Shown here: positions 26,301 to 35,813 of the stretch, in pieces | Position numbering within the stretch: the first letter of the stretch is position 1 | Layout of the letters: every line of letters starts with the position of its first letter | NCBI RefSeq assembly: GCF_050947875.1 | Contig: NC_134572.1 | Coordinates: 159,175,105-159,239,104 of the forward strand | DNA: 64,000 nt | Direction: 5' to 3' | Origin: Dermacentor variabilis | Taxonomy: Eukaryota > Arthropoda > Arachnida > Ixodida > Ixodidae | Position numbers and translations under genes: made by a program | The notes under the pieces: model-generated | The model's input: the letters and a program-made list of their open reading frames with translations, nothing else | Told to the model about the DNA's origin: nothing | The model's database searches: none

Positions 26301-26663
26301 ACCACTGTAATCTGCTCAAACCTTATAGACAAAGGGAAGCAGTGGTGTGCATGATGGTAAACGTTCCTGAAGAGCTTCCGGTCGAGCTTCCGGGACTAGG
26401 CTCAGTGACGAACAGGGAAGACACCGGTCAAGTCATTAGTGACCTTATCAGTAAAGCACCGCTGTCGCCCGAGCAGAAAACCGAACTACACCGGCTATTA
26501 CAAGAGTTTCAAGGTCTGTTCTCTGAGAGGCCTGGTAGGACTTCTGTACTTACTCATGATATAGAACTTACCTCCCCAGAGCCAGTACGATCCAAGGCGT
26601 ATCGGGTGTCACCCCGCCAGAGCGATATTATGGAGGCTGAGGTAAAGAAAATGCTACAGCTCG
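23357..26663 (+). CDS. gag-pol: gag-protease-integrase-RT(N) polyprotein, first part of a split frame
   Basis: One frame of 1102 codons runs to the insertion point, with no gag/pol frameshift. Start ATG at 23357 (GCAGCCATGG context) is the first in frame. Domains: SAP-like helix-turn-helix (about 1-38); charged coiled coil (45-110); Gag (about 125-290); CCHC knuckle at 354-367 (CYTCQKPGHFSAQC); protease motif Asp-Ser-Ala at 408, an unusual variant of Asp-Ser/Thr-Gly; integrase zinc domain with H653, H660, C690, C693; and integrase core D723, D782, E817 with 34 residues between the last two instead of the usual 35. A GPY/F-type end (WEGPARIVQKLSDVNYVV) lies near 950-970, and the RT N-terminus (LSPEQKTELHRLLQEFQGLF) from about 1037. 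At 26663 the frame is broken by the inner transposon. It resumes exactly at 32700. A readthrough stop occurs at 26693-26695, so a truncated protein with gag and integrase but no RT could still be made. Confidence 0.9.
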
Positions 26664-26879
26664 CCCTTACAAAAATTTTTAGTAACATTTTATAAACCGT
26701 CTTTAGACAAATGTTACTAGAACCTATCGACATTCTATAAACCGTCTTTAGACACCGTAACAACTTCCTAGTAACCTCCTACCGACTATTGGCCACCGAT
26801 ATTGAATTGAAAGTATAGATATAAAATGTCGATAGAATTCTTACCGACTGCTTATTATCTTATGTCGTTAGAAAGTGTC

Positions 26880-27215
26880 AACTGTGAAGCGACTATTTAT
26901 TGACCACCTTTATACATCCTAACAACTTGCTAGTAACATCCTGTCGACTATTCGCCACAGATAGTTGACAGGATGTTACTAGGAAGTCATTAGGATGTAT
27001 AAAGGTGGTCAATAAATAGTCGCTTCACAGTTTTTAGGAAGTACATAAAAAATTTATTCAGAGGTAATTACTTTTCCAATTATATATTGCAAAAATAAGC
27101 TTTCATTATCTCTGAATAAAATTTTTGTTTGCTTCCTAAAAACTATGCAGCGACTATTTATTAACTACCTTTATATATCCTGACGACTTGCTAGTAACAT
27201 CCTGTCAACTATCTG
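26880..27215. repeat. Alternating inverted repeats (A, A', B, B', A'')
   Basis: Arm A (26880-26951) and A' (26961-27032) are near-perfect reverse complements, about 72 bp with a 9-base loop. Arm B (about 27027-27067) and B' (about 27107-27147) form a second inverted pair, and B' is followed by A'' (about 27146-27215), in the same orientation as A. Thus A' can pair either with A or, extended through B/B', with A''. Confidence 0.85.
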
Positions 27216-28212
27216 TCTGCGGCGAATAGTGATTGCCAAGTGGCTAGGTGTAGCATGCAACAGAAGAAGACAGGTTTCCATTTGTGCTTGAACACATCCA
27301 TTTAATATCCCCAGGCTAGTAAGGAGGACGAGTTCTCCAGCTGCCCTGGAAGTAGGCTGAAATGTTGCGTTGTGTAGTCTAGAAAAGAGAAGAAAAAAAG
27401 GCAATATATTAGTTTTGCTCCAGTGATATTGCAACACACCATGCATCTGTTTCTTAAAAAGGAAGTGCACAAGAGACAAGCTTTCAACCCTGTGAGCTCT
27501 AAACATCTCCACCTGTTTTGTGCAAAGTCCTAAAAATGCATGAAATGACTGAATTAGTGCATTAAAGCTGGGAGCGTGATGGATGTGCGTAACACCAACA
27601 GATGCACGACACATAAACTCTATCATACCAATTGTCATCTACAAACAAAAGCTGTAAATCAACTTCAGTTTAATGAACTTCGATATTGGTATTGTGACCA
27701 GTACATGGAAGTTTCATGTGTGAATTATCTTAGGAAAGGCAAGGTGCCAGTCATAACTGTGCTGCAGCTTTGCTTGGGCACAGGTACATAGAAGAGTTGA
27801 CTTTTGTGTTGCACTTAAGAACCACGAAATGATACAAGCACATGTAAGCAGTTGAACAGGCATTACGGACGTTCTACAGCAAGATTAGAAAATGCCTTTG
27901 CTGTGCAGGCAGACATTGTCAAAGTGAGCTTGTTACTAAACATGTTAGCTTTCCACAAGACAGGATAATATATTATCAGTGCATTCATATGACCAGGGCC
28001 TGTATCACAAAAATACATATGCCAACAGTAATGACAATTTTCTAGTTATGGTGGCAAAGCTTGCATTATAATATGCTATTATAATCAGGTTAATAGCTAT
28101 TTTAGCAGGAAAGAAAGGAGTATACCCTAAGATAGCACTGAAATTGCCATGAAAGGAGTTTTGTTGAAAACTGCACAAAGAATATTAAGATGCTTCTTTG
28201 TGACACACATAC

Positions 28213-28416
28213 CTACTATGGTGTTGACCTTGGAATCCAACGGATCCTTCTGTGGAAGGCATTTGACAGCCGCCCAAAGAAGGACCTCCCTTCAACGTCT
28301 TCTATTGAAAAAGGAGCTTTAAGGAAGCCCTCCGCGAAGTGAAAGCCTGAGTTAGCATCCAGGCACAGCCTCTTCAGCATGCCCTTTTCAACGTATACAC
28401 CGTCACCGATGTCTAC
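28213..28416 (-). CDS. Candidate exon encoding a BEN-like domain
   Basis: On the minus strand a pyrimidine tract and CACAG acceptor precede 28416, and a GTATGTG donor follows 28213. The 204-bp segment is open for 66 codons until tandem TAG codons at its end. Its residues show the BEN-domain pattern: a GVYVEKGMLKRL start, a central FHFAEGFLKAPFSIEDVEG helix pair and the closing GRSFFGRLSNAF, which matches the family's Ser-x-x-Gly-x-x-x-Asn signature. BEN domains bind DNA or proteins in chromatin factors and occur in many tick repeat-derived genes. The exon lies inside the 6.03-kb element. A possible upstream exon is 30213-30536. Whether the gene belongs to the transposon or was captured by it cannot be told here. 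Confidence 0.5.
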
Positions 28417-29389
28417 CTGTGAAAGAATACAACAACCACAGATTCATTTTATACACGTTTGATGAAGGAATGGTTAGGAAGTAGGGTAAGGTTTGCAAAA
28501 ACGGAAGTCGCTGCTTCTCGTTGATTCGGTTTGAAGAACAAAGCAGCCTTACGTATACCATACATGCATTGTAATGAGCTGTGTACTTTTACGTAAGACT
28601 AGAAAGTATTGGGAACTTCAATGCGAAAGAAAGACATGCATCTGCCTAGAACTAAGTAAATGTGTGCCACCCCTTGACACAGAGTGAGATCTGGTGCTGT
28701 TTTAGTGATTAGCAGACATTGAAAGCTTCAAGCCTCATCGAGTATTGGGCCAATCTGTGCTCGATTAGTGACGCACAAGTGCTTGAGAACTATCAAACAA
28801 GATGCAATTGTCTTCAAATACAATTCTGACTTCCCCTTGCAGACATGCAGTTTTCAATTTACTGACTGCACTTGGGTGTAAAGATTTTGTCTGACAGAGT
28901 AAATAAACCACATACACAAGCAGCATTTTCATAATTAGCATAGTCTTTAATAGGTACTGATACCTTCAATTTAGAAAGCCCTGTATATTGGGCCTCATCA
29001 AACTAATTTCACAAAAGGTTTGTCAAGGTAGAAGCATAGAACTTTAGTCATTAGAAGACAGGTGAAAGGAGTTAATTATTGCAATTATTACTGAAAATTA
29101 AATTTTAGACAGCTCATCCCAATGAGAAATTGATGCAAGCAGTTTGTACATGCCACATAAGCATTTAGATATCAAAAATAGGGATTAGAGAAAACCTTCC
29201 CTTAGAGGTTCATTAGTACAAGCAGCCATGCCCTGGAGGAGACATAACTTCTTTTTCTGTAGGCAGAAAGACGCTCAAGTATTTTATTGACACATATATG
29301 TGCCCATGCATATATGTCATCTCTGTTGTAAACCTTTTTTTCATGTACATGCAAGGTGTGTTTATAACATCTCATTGTGCACAAAATTT

Positions 29390-29576
29390 GCGTAATAATT
29401 TAAAGACCGCGATTTTGTTGCGATGGTATTCCTTTTCGCTATGCGTTAGTGGGCTGACCGACGCCCCGGCCCGTGCTATGTACTGCAGCTGCCGGCCGTT
29501 AGCGGTGGGCGAGAAGAGTGATATAGAATCGAGGGGTAAGTATCACTACAAAATCGCAGTCTTTAAATTATTACGC
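29390..29576. mobile_element. 187-bp MITE
   Basis: Perfectly paired tips GCGTAATAATTTAAAGAC (29390-29407) and GTCTTTAAATTATTACGC (29559-29576), with the inverted match extending imperfectly to about 38 bp (GCGATTTTGT). The interior is GC-rich and non-coding. It lies within the 6.03-kb element and so is younger than, or came with, that element. Confidence 0.8.
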
Positions 29577-30212
29577 ACTGCCGTAACCTAAGATTGCAAG
29601 AGCTGACATCTCGTTATTAAGATTTGGTTGGTCTGTCTTTCTTAAAGGCCGGCGTCTGATTGAAATGTCTAGATTAAAAATGCACCTCGTTATTGTAATA
29701 TCGGCCTATATCCGCTCTGTAACATAGAAGACAAATACGCGAAGGCACTCAAGAACATAAACAATACACACAGGTTCTCGCGACGCGGACCTCGAAACCG
29801 AACTATATACATACAAAAATCTTCATACAAGCTTCTATCTGCTTAAGCGTCAAACATAGCAATCGTGTGTCAACGCGCGAAGCCCATGATACATGGATGC
29901 ATACATTACACATGTACTGTACTTGCGGGAATGCCTATATAGCGAATAACTTCTTGCCAGGAAACTACCGAACGAACACCAACTTTCAATGTGTTTTCAT
30001 AATTGTGTGCCCATTCAGGCATAGCAATCAAGGCGGGTAGCAGAATGCAAGTACGCTGTAACATCAGAGGAAGCTTTCGTGAAATTGCTTGCTAAATGTG
30101 CACAGCAACATGGCTAACATACGATAGGAAAGCGCTTTGCTCTAGCTAGTTACACAACGCTCATTACGTAAATCATAAGCTTCAAGAATGCGCGCAAGCG
30201 CCAAACTTGCTT

Positions 30213-30536
30213 ACCTTTCAAGACTTGGCAAACGCTCCTTCGTCTAACAGGTACAAGGCACCGACGTTTCTCTGGCGCAAGCACTGTAGAACTTCCGATG
30301 AACTCCAGCTCCACAAAAGCACAACCTTCAACAGTCTTGCAAACACTACAATTCGAAGCCCCAGTACCAGACTTTTCACGAGAGCGCGGGCAGGCAGCTC
30401 GGCAGAACAAAGGCAGCTCGGACGGGCGCTGTACTAGGGCACTCACTGACGACACTGGTGGATCGCTCGAAACACACGGCGAACTAATGGCGTTACACGA
30501 GTCCGGAGGGTTTGGGATGGTTACTGCACACGACAA
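30213..30536 (-). CDS. Possible upstream exon of the BEN-like gene
   Basis: A minus-strand frame is open from 30536 through 30213 and reaches a strong donor-type sequence (TTGAAAGGTAAGC, with GTAAGC at 30207-30212). The residues include CAFVELEFIGSSTVLAPEKR and CLVPVRRRSVCQVLK, reminiscent of the N-terminal part of tick BEN proteins, but no ATG is visible in frame at the start, and Ser/Pro-rich sequence precedes. The intron to 28416 would be about 1.8 kb. Low confidence. Confidence 0.3.
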
Positions 30537-31013
30537 GGAGCACGTTTTGTCTAGGCACTTCTAAAATATAACTCAAATACCACCTCACAGCAAGGAGCAT
30601 TCACTACAACCAACGTGGTGTGTCGACCAAACAGATACTGCAGTAGCGCCACTCTGCGGTTTTTTAGAAAAATGTATCTTTAATGAAAAAATTGCGTGTT
30701 TTTTACTAATAACATTTGATAGAGTCCTTTAATAGATTTGTTTGGTCCAAAAGTGTGTACTTTGTACTTTGTGATACGAAGTTTAAGGAAATGTATATAT
30801 AATAAAAACTAAGCGGATGTTGCCTTCAAGATTCGCAATTGCTTCAGGTGCATGCAGGTTGCAAAAGCACGGCCTTCGAGATCAGACTTTGTCACTCAAA
30901 GGAAGCCGTAGTGGGAGGCGGAGAGGCATTTAGGCCCCAATCGTTGGGTTTACAGTGCCTAGGTAGGCTTCCTTATTTATAAAGAACATACGGGGACTTC
31001 AGCCGAACCTTGA

Positions 31014-31922
31014 GCGAGCTATACAGACACACGCGGTACGATTCGGTGTCCGATCCGACGTGCGGCGCTGCATGCTACGGCATGAGCGGCGCGTAAGCTC
31101 CGCCCACATCCAGCTCCCCAGCTTGAGTTCACATCCACGTCGAGAAACGCAATAGAAACAACTCAGCACAACACTGCTTCGCTTTACGCGAACGCTGTCG
31201 ATAAAATTATGCCCCTGTGAGCGACAGAACACTTCACGACGGCGCGTTGTCCACTGACGGCTCCGCTAAAGCCAGCGATAGGGCCGGTAGGCATAGCTAG
31301 GCGGACGTTGCAGCCGACGGCGCTTGCGATCCAGCCCGAGCTCGTCGAAGAGTGCTTATTTTTGCCAAAACAATTAACACTGTACACTTAGGTCGGCCCT
31401 AAATAAATACAATTGGTTTACTCGACGCAGTCGTTGCGAAGGGCAAACGTGCAAGCGAAGCGAGCGGCCTCGCTCAGACGGTCGGTGTGTGATGTCTGCT
31501 CGCGAAATGCCCTCGCGTCGCGGCTCCCGATCTCACCAGTAGCTTAGTGCTAGTGTACAAGGCGCTGGTTTGCATAACAGGCACACGTTCGAGATAATTT
31601 TACTGAACTAGTAACTATTTCATGTCAGAAACAAACTGCAGCGGGCAAGGAAAAAGAATAACTGCGAGAAACCGGCCAGCCAGCACCGCCTCCGTGGAGG
31701 GAACGTCAGAGAACGTGCCAGCCGCGCTGCCATTGGCTGCGGCCAGACGACGGTGCAGTTGTCGGACACGTCGGACGATGAAAATCTGCCCGGTTTGTCG
31801 CACGCCGGACGTCCGATCCGGCGCTTCGGCACGGCTAAACACCTCGATTCGGGCTGCAGTTTCGGCGCGTCGGACGCCGGATCGGACACCGAATCGGACC
31901 GTGTGTCTCCCGCTTTAGTTGG
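31014..31922. mobile_element. TIR element, second copy of the 1680-2890 family
   Basis: Left end near 31035-31063 (CGGTACGATTCGGTGTCCGA) pairs with the right end near 31875-31912, which on the minus strand reads CGGTCCGATTCGGTGTCCGA. Internal words AGCTCCGCCCA, GTCAGAAACAAACTGCAGC and CATTGGCTGCGG occur in the same order as in the first copy. Non-coding. It is inside the 6.03-kb element. Confidence 0.6.
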
Positions 31923-32099
31923 CGAACACGAGACGATCAGCGCGCCGTCCGTGCAGCTCCGTCTAGTGATATGGTGCTTGGCCTACGGGCTTCTTTGACA
32001 CCTACTGAGCACAAATTCATGATCACCGCTCATATACACGCTTCCCATGGCACTAGCTGTCGTGTTTTCGAGAATACGTGCCCTCATCTTGAATCGGTG

Positions 32100-32697
32100 A
32101 GACCATATTTCCTCTTAGCGTCCGGTATTAGAAGCAATTTCTTTCTATGAACTTTCTACTATCATCTGTTACTAGGAAGTTGATTAAAAATTAGGAAAAC
32201 AGTTACTGTGCAAAAAAACCTATTTTTTTTTAAAGCAGCCAGTCTTTGCATATTCATTTATAGTTCAGATGCTGTTATATGTTCATTTTTCACTAAATCA
32301 TTTTTAACAACTTTCTAGTAACCAGTGTTACTAGAAAGTTGATTGAAAATTGGAAATTTACACCTGTCCATGAAACAAGACTGTCTTGCACCAGCCATGT
32401 TCACTGAATAATTATAACCTTATTGAATAATATTCATGCATGTTTTGTAACTTGGGTTATCTACTTTAAGAACATAATTATTTTTATTGACTTCCTATTG
32501 AATCGTGTTTCTAAAAAGTTAAAATATTGTGTCTTAACTTTCTAGTAACTTTCTTTTTACATACTGAAGTTAGAAAACAAGTAACCAACTTTCTTTTGAC
32601 AAACGTTACTAAAAAGTAAAAGTCAATAGGATGTTACTAAAGTTGATAGGATGTTGATAAAAGTTCTAAAGAAAGTAAGGAAGCATTTTTGTATGGG
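32100..32697. repeat. Right subterminal repeat region of the 6.03-kb element
   Basis: AT-rich, with repeated GTTACTAGGAAGTTGATT-like words and their complements (ACTTTCTAGTAAC) at about 32170, 32310, 32325, 32535 and 32610. The left end has matching words at 26710-26780, 26930 and 27185. They may be transposase-binding sites, which is inference. Confidence 0.65.
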
Positions 32698-32699
32698 CG

Positions 32700-33877
32700 G
32701 TGTTATTGAGGCAGGTGAGAGTGATTATACCTCCCCTTTGATTTTAGTTGAGGTACCGGGCAAGGAACCTCGTCCTTGCGTCGACTACCGCAGGCTTAAT
32801 TCCATCACTAAGGATCAAATTTATCCGATCCCTAACATCGAGGAGCGCCTTGAGAAAGTTAGTAGCGCTCAGTTTATTTCCACCCTAGATCTTGTCAGGG
32901 GTTATTGGCAGGTTCCACTTACAGAAGAGGCTAGTAGGTATGCGGCGTTCATTTCACCAATGGGAACATTCCGTCCTAAAGTGTTGAGTTTTGGTTTGAA
33001 GAACGCGCCATACTGTTTTTCAAGTCTCATGGATAAAGTGTTGCGGGGACAGCAAGAATTCGCTTTACCGTATCTAGACGACGTAGCGATATTCTCCGCA
33101 TCCTGGTCTGAGCATATGACACACTTGCGGGCAGTGCTAACCCGCCTGCGCGAAGCAGGCTTGACAGTAAAGGCTCCTAAGTGCCAGTTAGCACAGGCCG
33201 AGGTTGTCTACCTCGGTCACGTGATTGGTCAGGGTCGTCGCCGCCCCTCTGAAATAAAAGTGGCCGCTGTGCGAGACTTTCCGCAACCGCGCACAAAGAC
33301 CGATATTCGGTCGTTCTTAGGTGTCGCCGGCTACTATCAGAGGTACATCCCTAGGTACTCTGATATCGCGGCTCCCCTGACGGATGCTCTAAGAAAGACA
33401 GAGCCTCAAACAGTCGTCTGGGACGAGACAAAGGAAAGAGCTTTTAGCGCCCTAAAGAGTGCCCTAACAAGCCAGCCTGTGCTACGATCGCCAGACTATA
33501 CAAAAGGGTTCATTGTTCAGTGCGATGCTAGTGAGCGAGGCATGGGCGTTGTACTGTGCCAACGGGAAAATGGAGAAGTAGAACACCCCGTCCTGTATGC
33601 TAGTCGTAAGCTGACCAGTCGTGAGCAGGCGTATAGCGCCACCGAGAAAGAGTGTGCGTGTCTCGTGTGGGCCGTTCAGAAATTGTCATGCTATCTAGCC
33701 GGCTCGAGGTTCATCATTGAGACGGATCACTGCCCTCTCCAATGGCTGCAGACCATCTCTCCCAAAAATGGCCGCCTCCTGCGCTGGAGCCTCGCTTTAC
33801 AACAATATTCCTTTGAGGTGCGTTACAAAAAGGGGAGTCTCAACGGTAACGCCGATGGCTTAAGTCGAAGCCCCTAA
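32700..33877 (+). CDS. gag-pol: gypsy polyprotein, second part: reverse transcriptase and RNase H
   Basis: The frame resumes at 32700 with the residues that directly follow the break. RT motifs: SPLILVEVPGKEPRPCVDYR, STLDLVRGYWQVPL with the first catalytic Asp, FGLKNAPYCFSSLMD, and PYLDDVAIFS with the Tyr-Leu-Asp-Asp active site at 33071-33082. RNase H follows: IVQCDASERGMGVVL, the YSATEKECACLVWAV helix with its Glu, and FIIETDHCPLQWL with its Asp. The frame stops at 33875-33877 after ...GNADGLSRSP, which is where most Ty3/gypsy elements would continue into integrase. Here there is none, because integrase is upstream. An ATG at 32651 in inner-transposon DNA happens to be in frame, so a separate RT-RNase H protein is conceivable but unproven. 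About 392 residues are native. Confidence 0.93.
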
Positions 33878-34362
33878 CGTAGGAATCAGCCTCAAAATTG
33901 TTTGTTACTGATGTTTTTTTTCCTGAGGCAGGATTTTTTTTAACATATTGCTTTTGTTTAGTGTTTCAAAGTGATGATATGCTTTCTAGTGCAATTTTTC
34001 AATTTGTGGACGCGTTCTGAGTGATGCTAGACTACTGTAAGGAACTAGGCAGTGGTATAAAAAGGGGAAAGAGCCTGGCAGGGCTTAGTGAGGGTTGTGC
34101 CGTGCTTGCTGACTGAGCGGTTGAGTTTCAGCGTAGTTCTAACGCTTACCGGGAACGAGAACAAAAATGTGAACTCTCCCGAAGTCACTTTGCAGTGTCC
34201 CGTGCGAACCTGAACAAGAGAACGAGGCCTTCTCTGTGCGCTGCGCTCAAGAAACGTCGAGGGACGCCCGACTTCGGTTATGAGCATCATCGAGCGACAT
34301 CCCTCCGGACAGCGGATGCAGTCCCCTGTCCATCGGGATCTCCTTCCCCCGGCGGGGCGGTC
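33878..34362 (+). other. gypsy 3' untranslated region with TATA-like box and polypurine tract
   Basis: Non-coding. TATAAAAAGGGG at 34056-34067 followed by sequence resembling a transcription start region may be a second promoter or a leftover of another LTR. The polypurine tract GGCGGGGCGG (34351-34360) lies two bases before the 3' LTR and would prime plus-strand synthesis. Confidence 0.65.
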
Positions 34363-35155
34363 TGTTGCGTTTCGCCTGCGACACGTGGTTTTGCCGGCGC
34401 GACTGCGGCGGGGCGGCAGACATTTTGGCCCGATCGTCGTCGCCGCAACACTCATCGGCAGGTGTTTCCAGGCGCGACTGCGGCGATGCGACCGCAAAAG
34501 ATCACCCTCTCATTCCAGTCATTGTGCCCGAAACAGGCGATGCCAAAGCAGGGACCATCCTCTCATTCCAGTCATTGTGCCCGAAACAGGCGATGCCAAA
34601 GCAGGGACCATCCTCTCATTCCAGTCATTGTGCCCGAAACAGGCGATGCCAAAGCAGGGACCATCCTCTCATTACAGTCATTGTGCCCGACCGGCAGCGC
34701 TACAACAGGGTGCTACGAGATCGTGCTCGACAGGGTGCTACGAGATCGTGCTCGTCATGGTGCTACGGCATCGCTACGACAGTGTGCGTCACCATTAGCC
34801 CATTGTACATTCACGTGCTCGTCTTTTGAGGGGTTCCTTCTTGCCCTCAACTGCGAGAGTATAAAAACAGCTGCCCCCGGACGCCAAAAAGGAGGGCTCC
34901 GATTTCTTCTGTTGAGTGAAGTGCTCTCCCGTCTCTCTACTTCGGTCAACCTGACCGCCAACTCTTTGCGATGTTAAAATAAACAAGTTGTTTTGTTGTT
35001 ACCAGTCGACTCATGCTTTGCCGGGACCTTCGGATGCTTCCAGTTGTACCCCAGGCCGCCAGGCCAACGCTACCCTTGGGGCTTGCGACCCAGGTACAAC
35101 CACGGGCGTCAGCGCCGAGTTCCCAACAGATCGTACCAGCAGTCCGATCCAAACA
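34363..35155 (+). repeat. 3' LTR (793 bp)
   Basis: TG...CA ends. It has three full 53-bp units (34508-34560, 34561-34613, 34614-34666) plus a partial one, against two in the 5' LTR, which accounts for all of the 53-bp length difference. TATA box at 34860-34867; AATAAA at about 34978. Confidence 0.93.
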
Positions 35156-35191
35156 TGATCCAGAAACGCTTCCGCAGGAGAGACGTCCATG
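35156..35191 (-). pseudogene. Start of the transposase pseudogene, displaced by the gypsy insertion
   Basis: The minus strand here has an ATG at about 35191 and a frame (MDVSPAEAFLD) that continues, after removal of the gypsy element and one TSD copy, into the Ser/Pro-rich lead of the transposase remnant at 22263, up to one in-frame TAG three codons later. This supports the TSD and the insertion point. Confidence 0.55.
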
Positions 35192-35571
35192 TTGGAAACC
35201 GCAGTATGTCGAAGCCCCGATTCGTAGTGTGCAGACAAAATATTTTTATAACGCAGTAGACGATAATAACATTTGCAATCTTGTACAAAACTGTGACAAT
35301 TGGGGCTTTTGCTTCTTGTAAAGATGTGTGGCAAACGCCGGGTTTTCACTTTGCAAGCGTTTTATTTCTGTTCAATAAAGAATTAGGCTTTCACCGTTCC
35401 ACTATAACGGACGAGTGAAAACGTACAAAATGACGCGCTTATAACTCAATTTTTGTCGTTACCGCTCTATTTAGGCACGTAACAAATAAAGTTTGAAGTA
35501 CGAACTATTTGCATCCTCGCGGAGGAACAGTGGCTGGCGGTTATGAGGGCGTGGGCGGGGATTCACAGCAG
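35192..35571. other. Gene-free stretch
   Basis: Probably further 5' flank of the transposase copy. No features are recognised. Confidence 0.35.
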
Positions 35572-35813
35572 ACATAATTTGTATCCGACTGCAGATAGCA
35601 CAAGGCCTGTTCACTCCGATCAATTACGGCATGTTACCTGGCCCAGCTCCGTAGAACCTAGTGGGGATGCTCCCGAGTAAGCCGTGGGGATTTTGACGCC
35701 ACCGCTTTCGTCACGCTAGCCTTGGCTATGGAAATGTCGGGCCAGGTAGCATGACGTCATGGATCAGAATGAACAGGCCTTGTGCTATCCACAGTTGGAT
35801 ACAACTTAAATCT
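35572..35813. mobile_element. Fold-back element, about 240 bp
   Basis: Left arm about 35575-35645 and right arm about 35739-35812 are imperfect reverse complements over about 70 bp, both containing GATAGCACAAGGCCTGTTCA and TACCTGGCCC in the arm sense. About 90 bp of spacer separates them. Non-coding. Confidence 0.75.

Larger units (their letters stand above)
26664..32697. mobile_element. 6.03-kb TIR DNA element inserted in the gypsy RT, BEN-gene bearing
   Basis: Borders are set by the reading frame: the RT codons flanking it join without gain or loss if one CG dinucleotide is counted once (26662-26663 and 32698-32699). The tips are inverted: CCCTTACAAAAAT on the left and, on the minus strand, CCCATACAAAAAT on the right. 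Inside both ends are many copies, in both orientations, of a TAGTAACATCCT / ACTTCCTAGTAAC-like subterminal word. No transposase frame is recognised. It holds a spliced BEN-like exon (minus strand), a 187-bp MITE and a member of the 1680-2890 TIR family. A 2-bp TSD and rich subterminal repeats recall CACTA-like elements, but the tip sequence does not decide this. Confidence 0.75.
22264..35155 (+). mobile_element. Complete Ty3/gypsy retrotransposon, Gmr1-like gene order, split by an inner transposon
   Basis: The element is bounded by two direct LTRs (22264-23003 and 34363-35155), each starting TG and ending CA, and by the 4-bp target duplication TGAT (22260-22263 and 35156-35159). A primer site follows the left LTR and a purine tract precedes the right LTR. 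One long frame runs gag, protease, integrase, reverse transcriptase, RNase H. The LTRs differ by one substitution and one 53-bp repeat unit, so insertion was recent. It entered a transposase pseudogene near its start codon. It was then inactivated by a 6.03-kb TIR element inside the RT. Without the inner element its length is about 6.9 kb, normal for the family. The integrase-before-RT order is rare in Ty3/gypsy and is known from the Gmr1 group. Confidence 0.93.
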
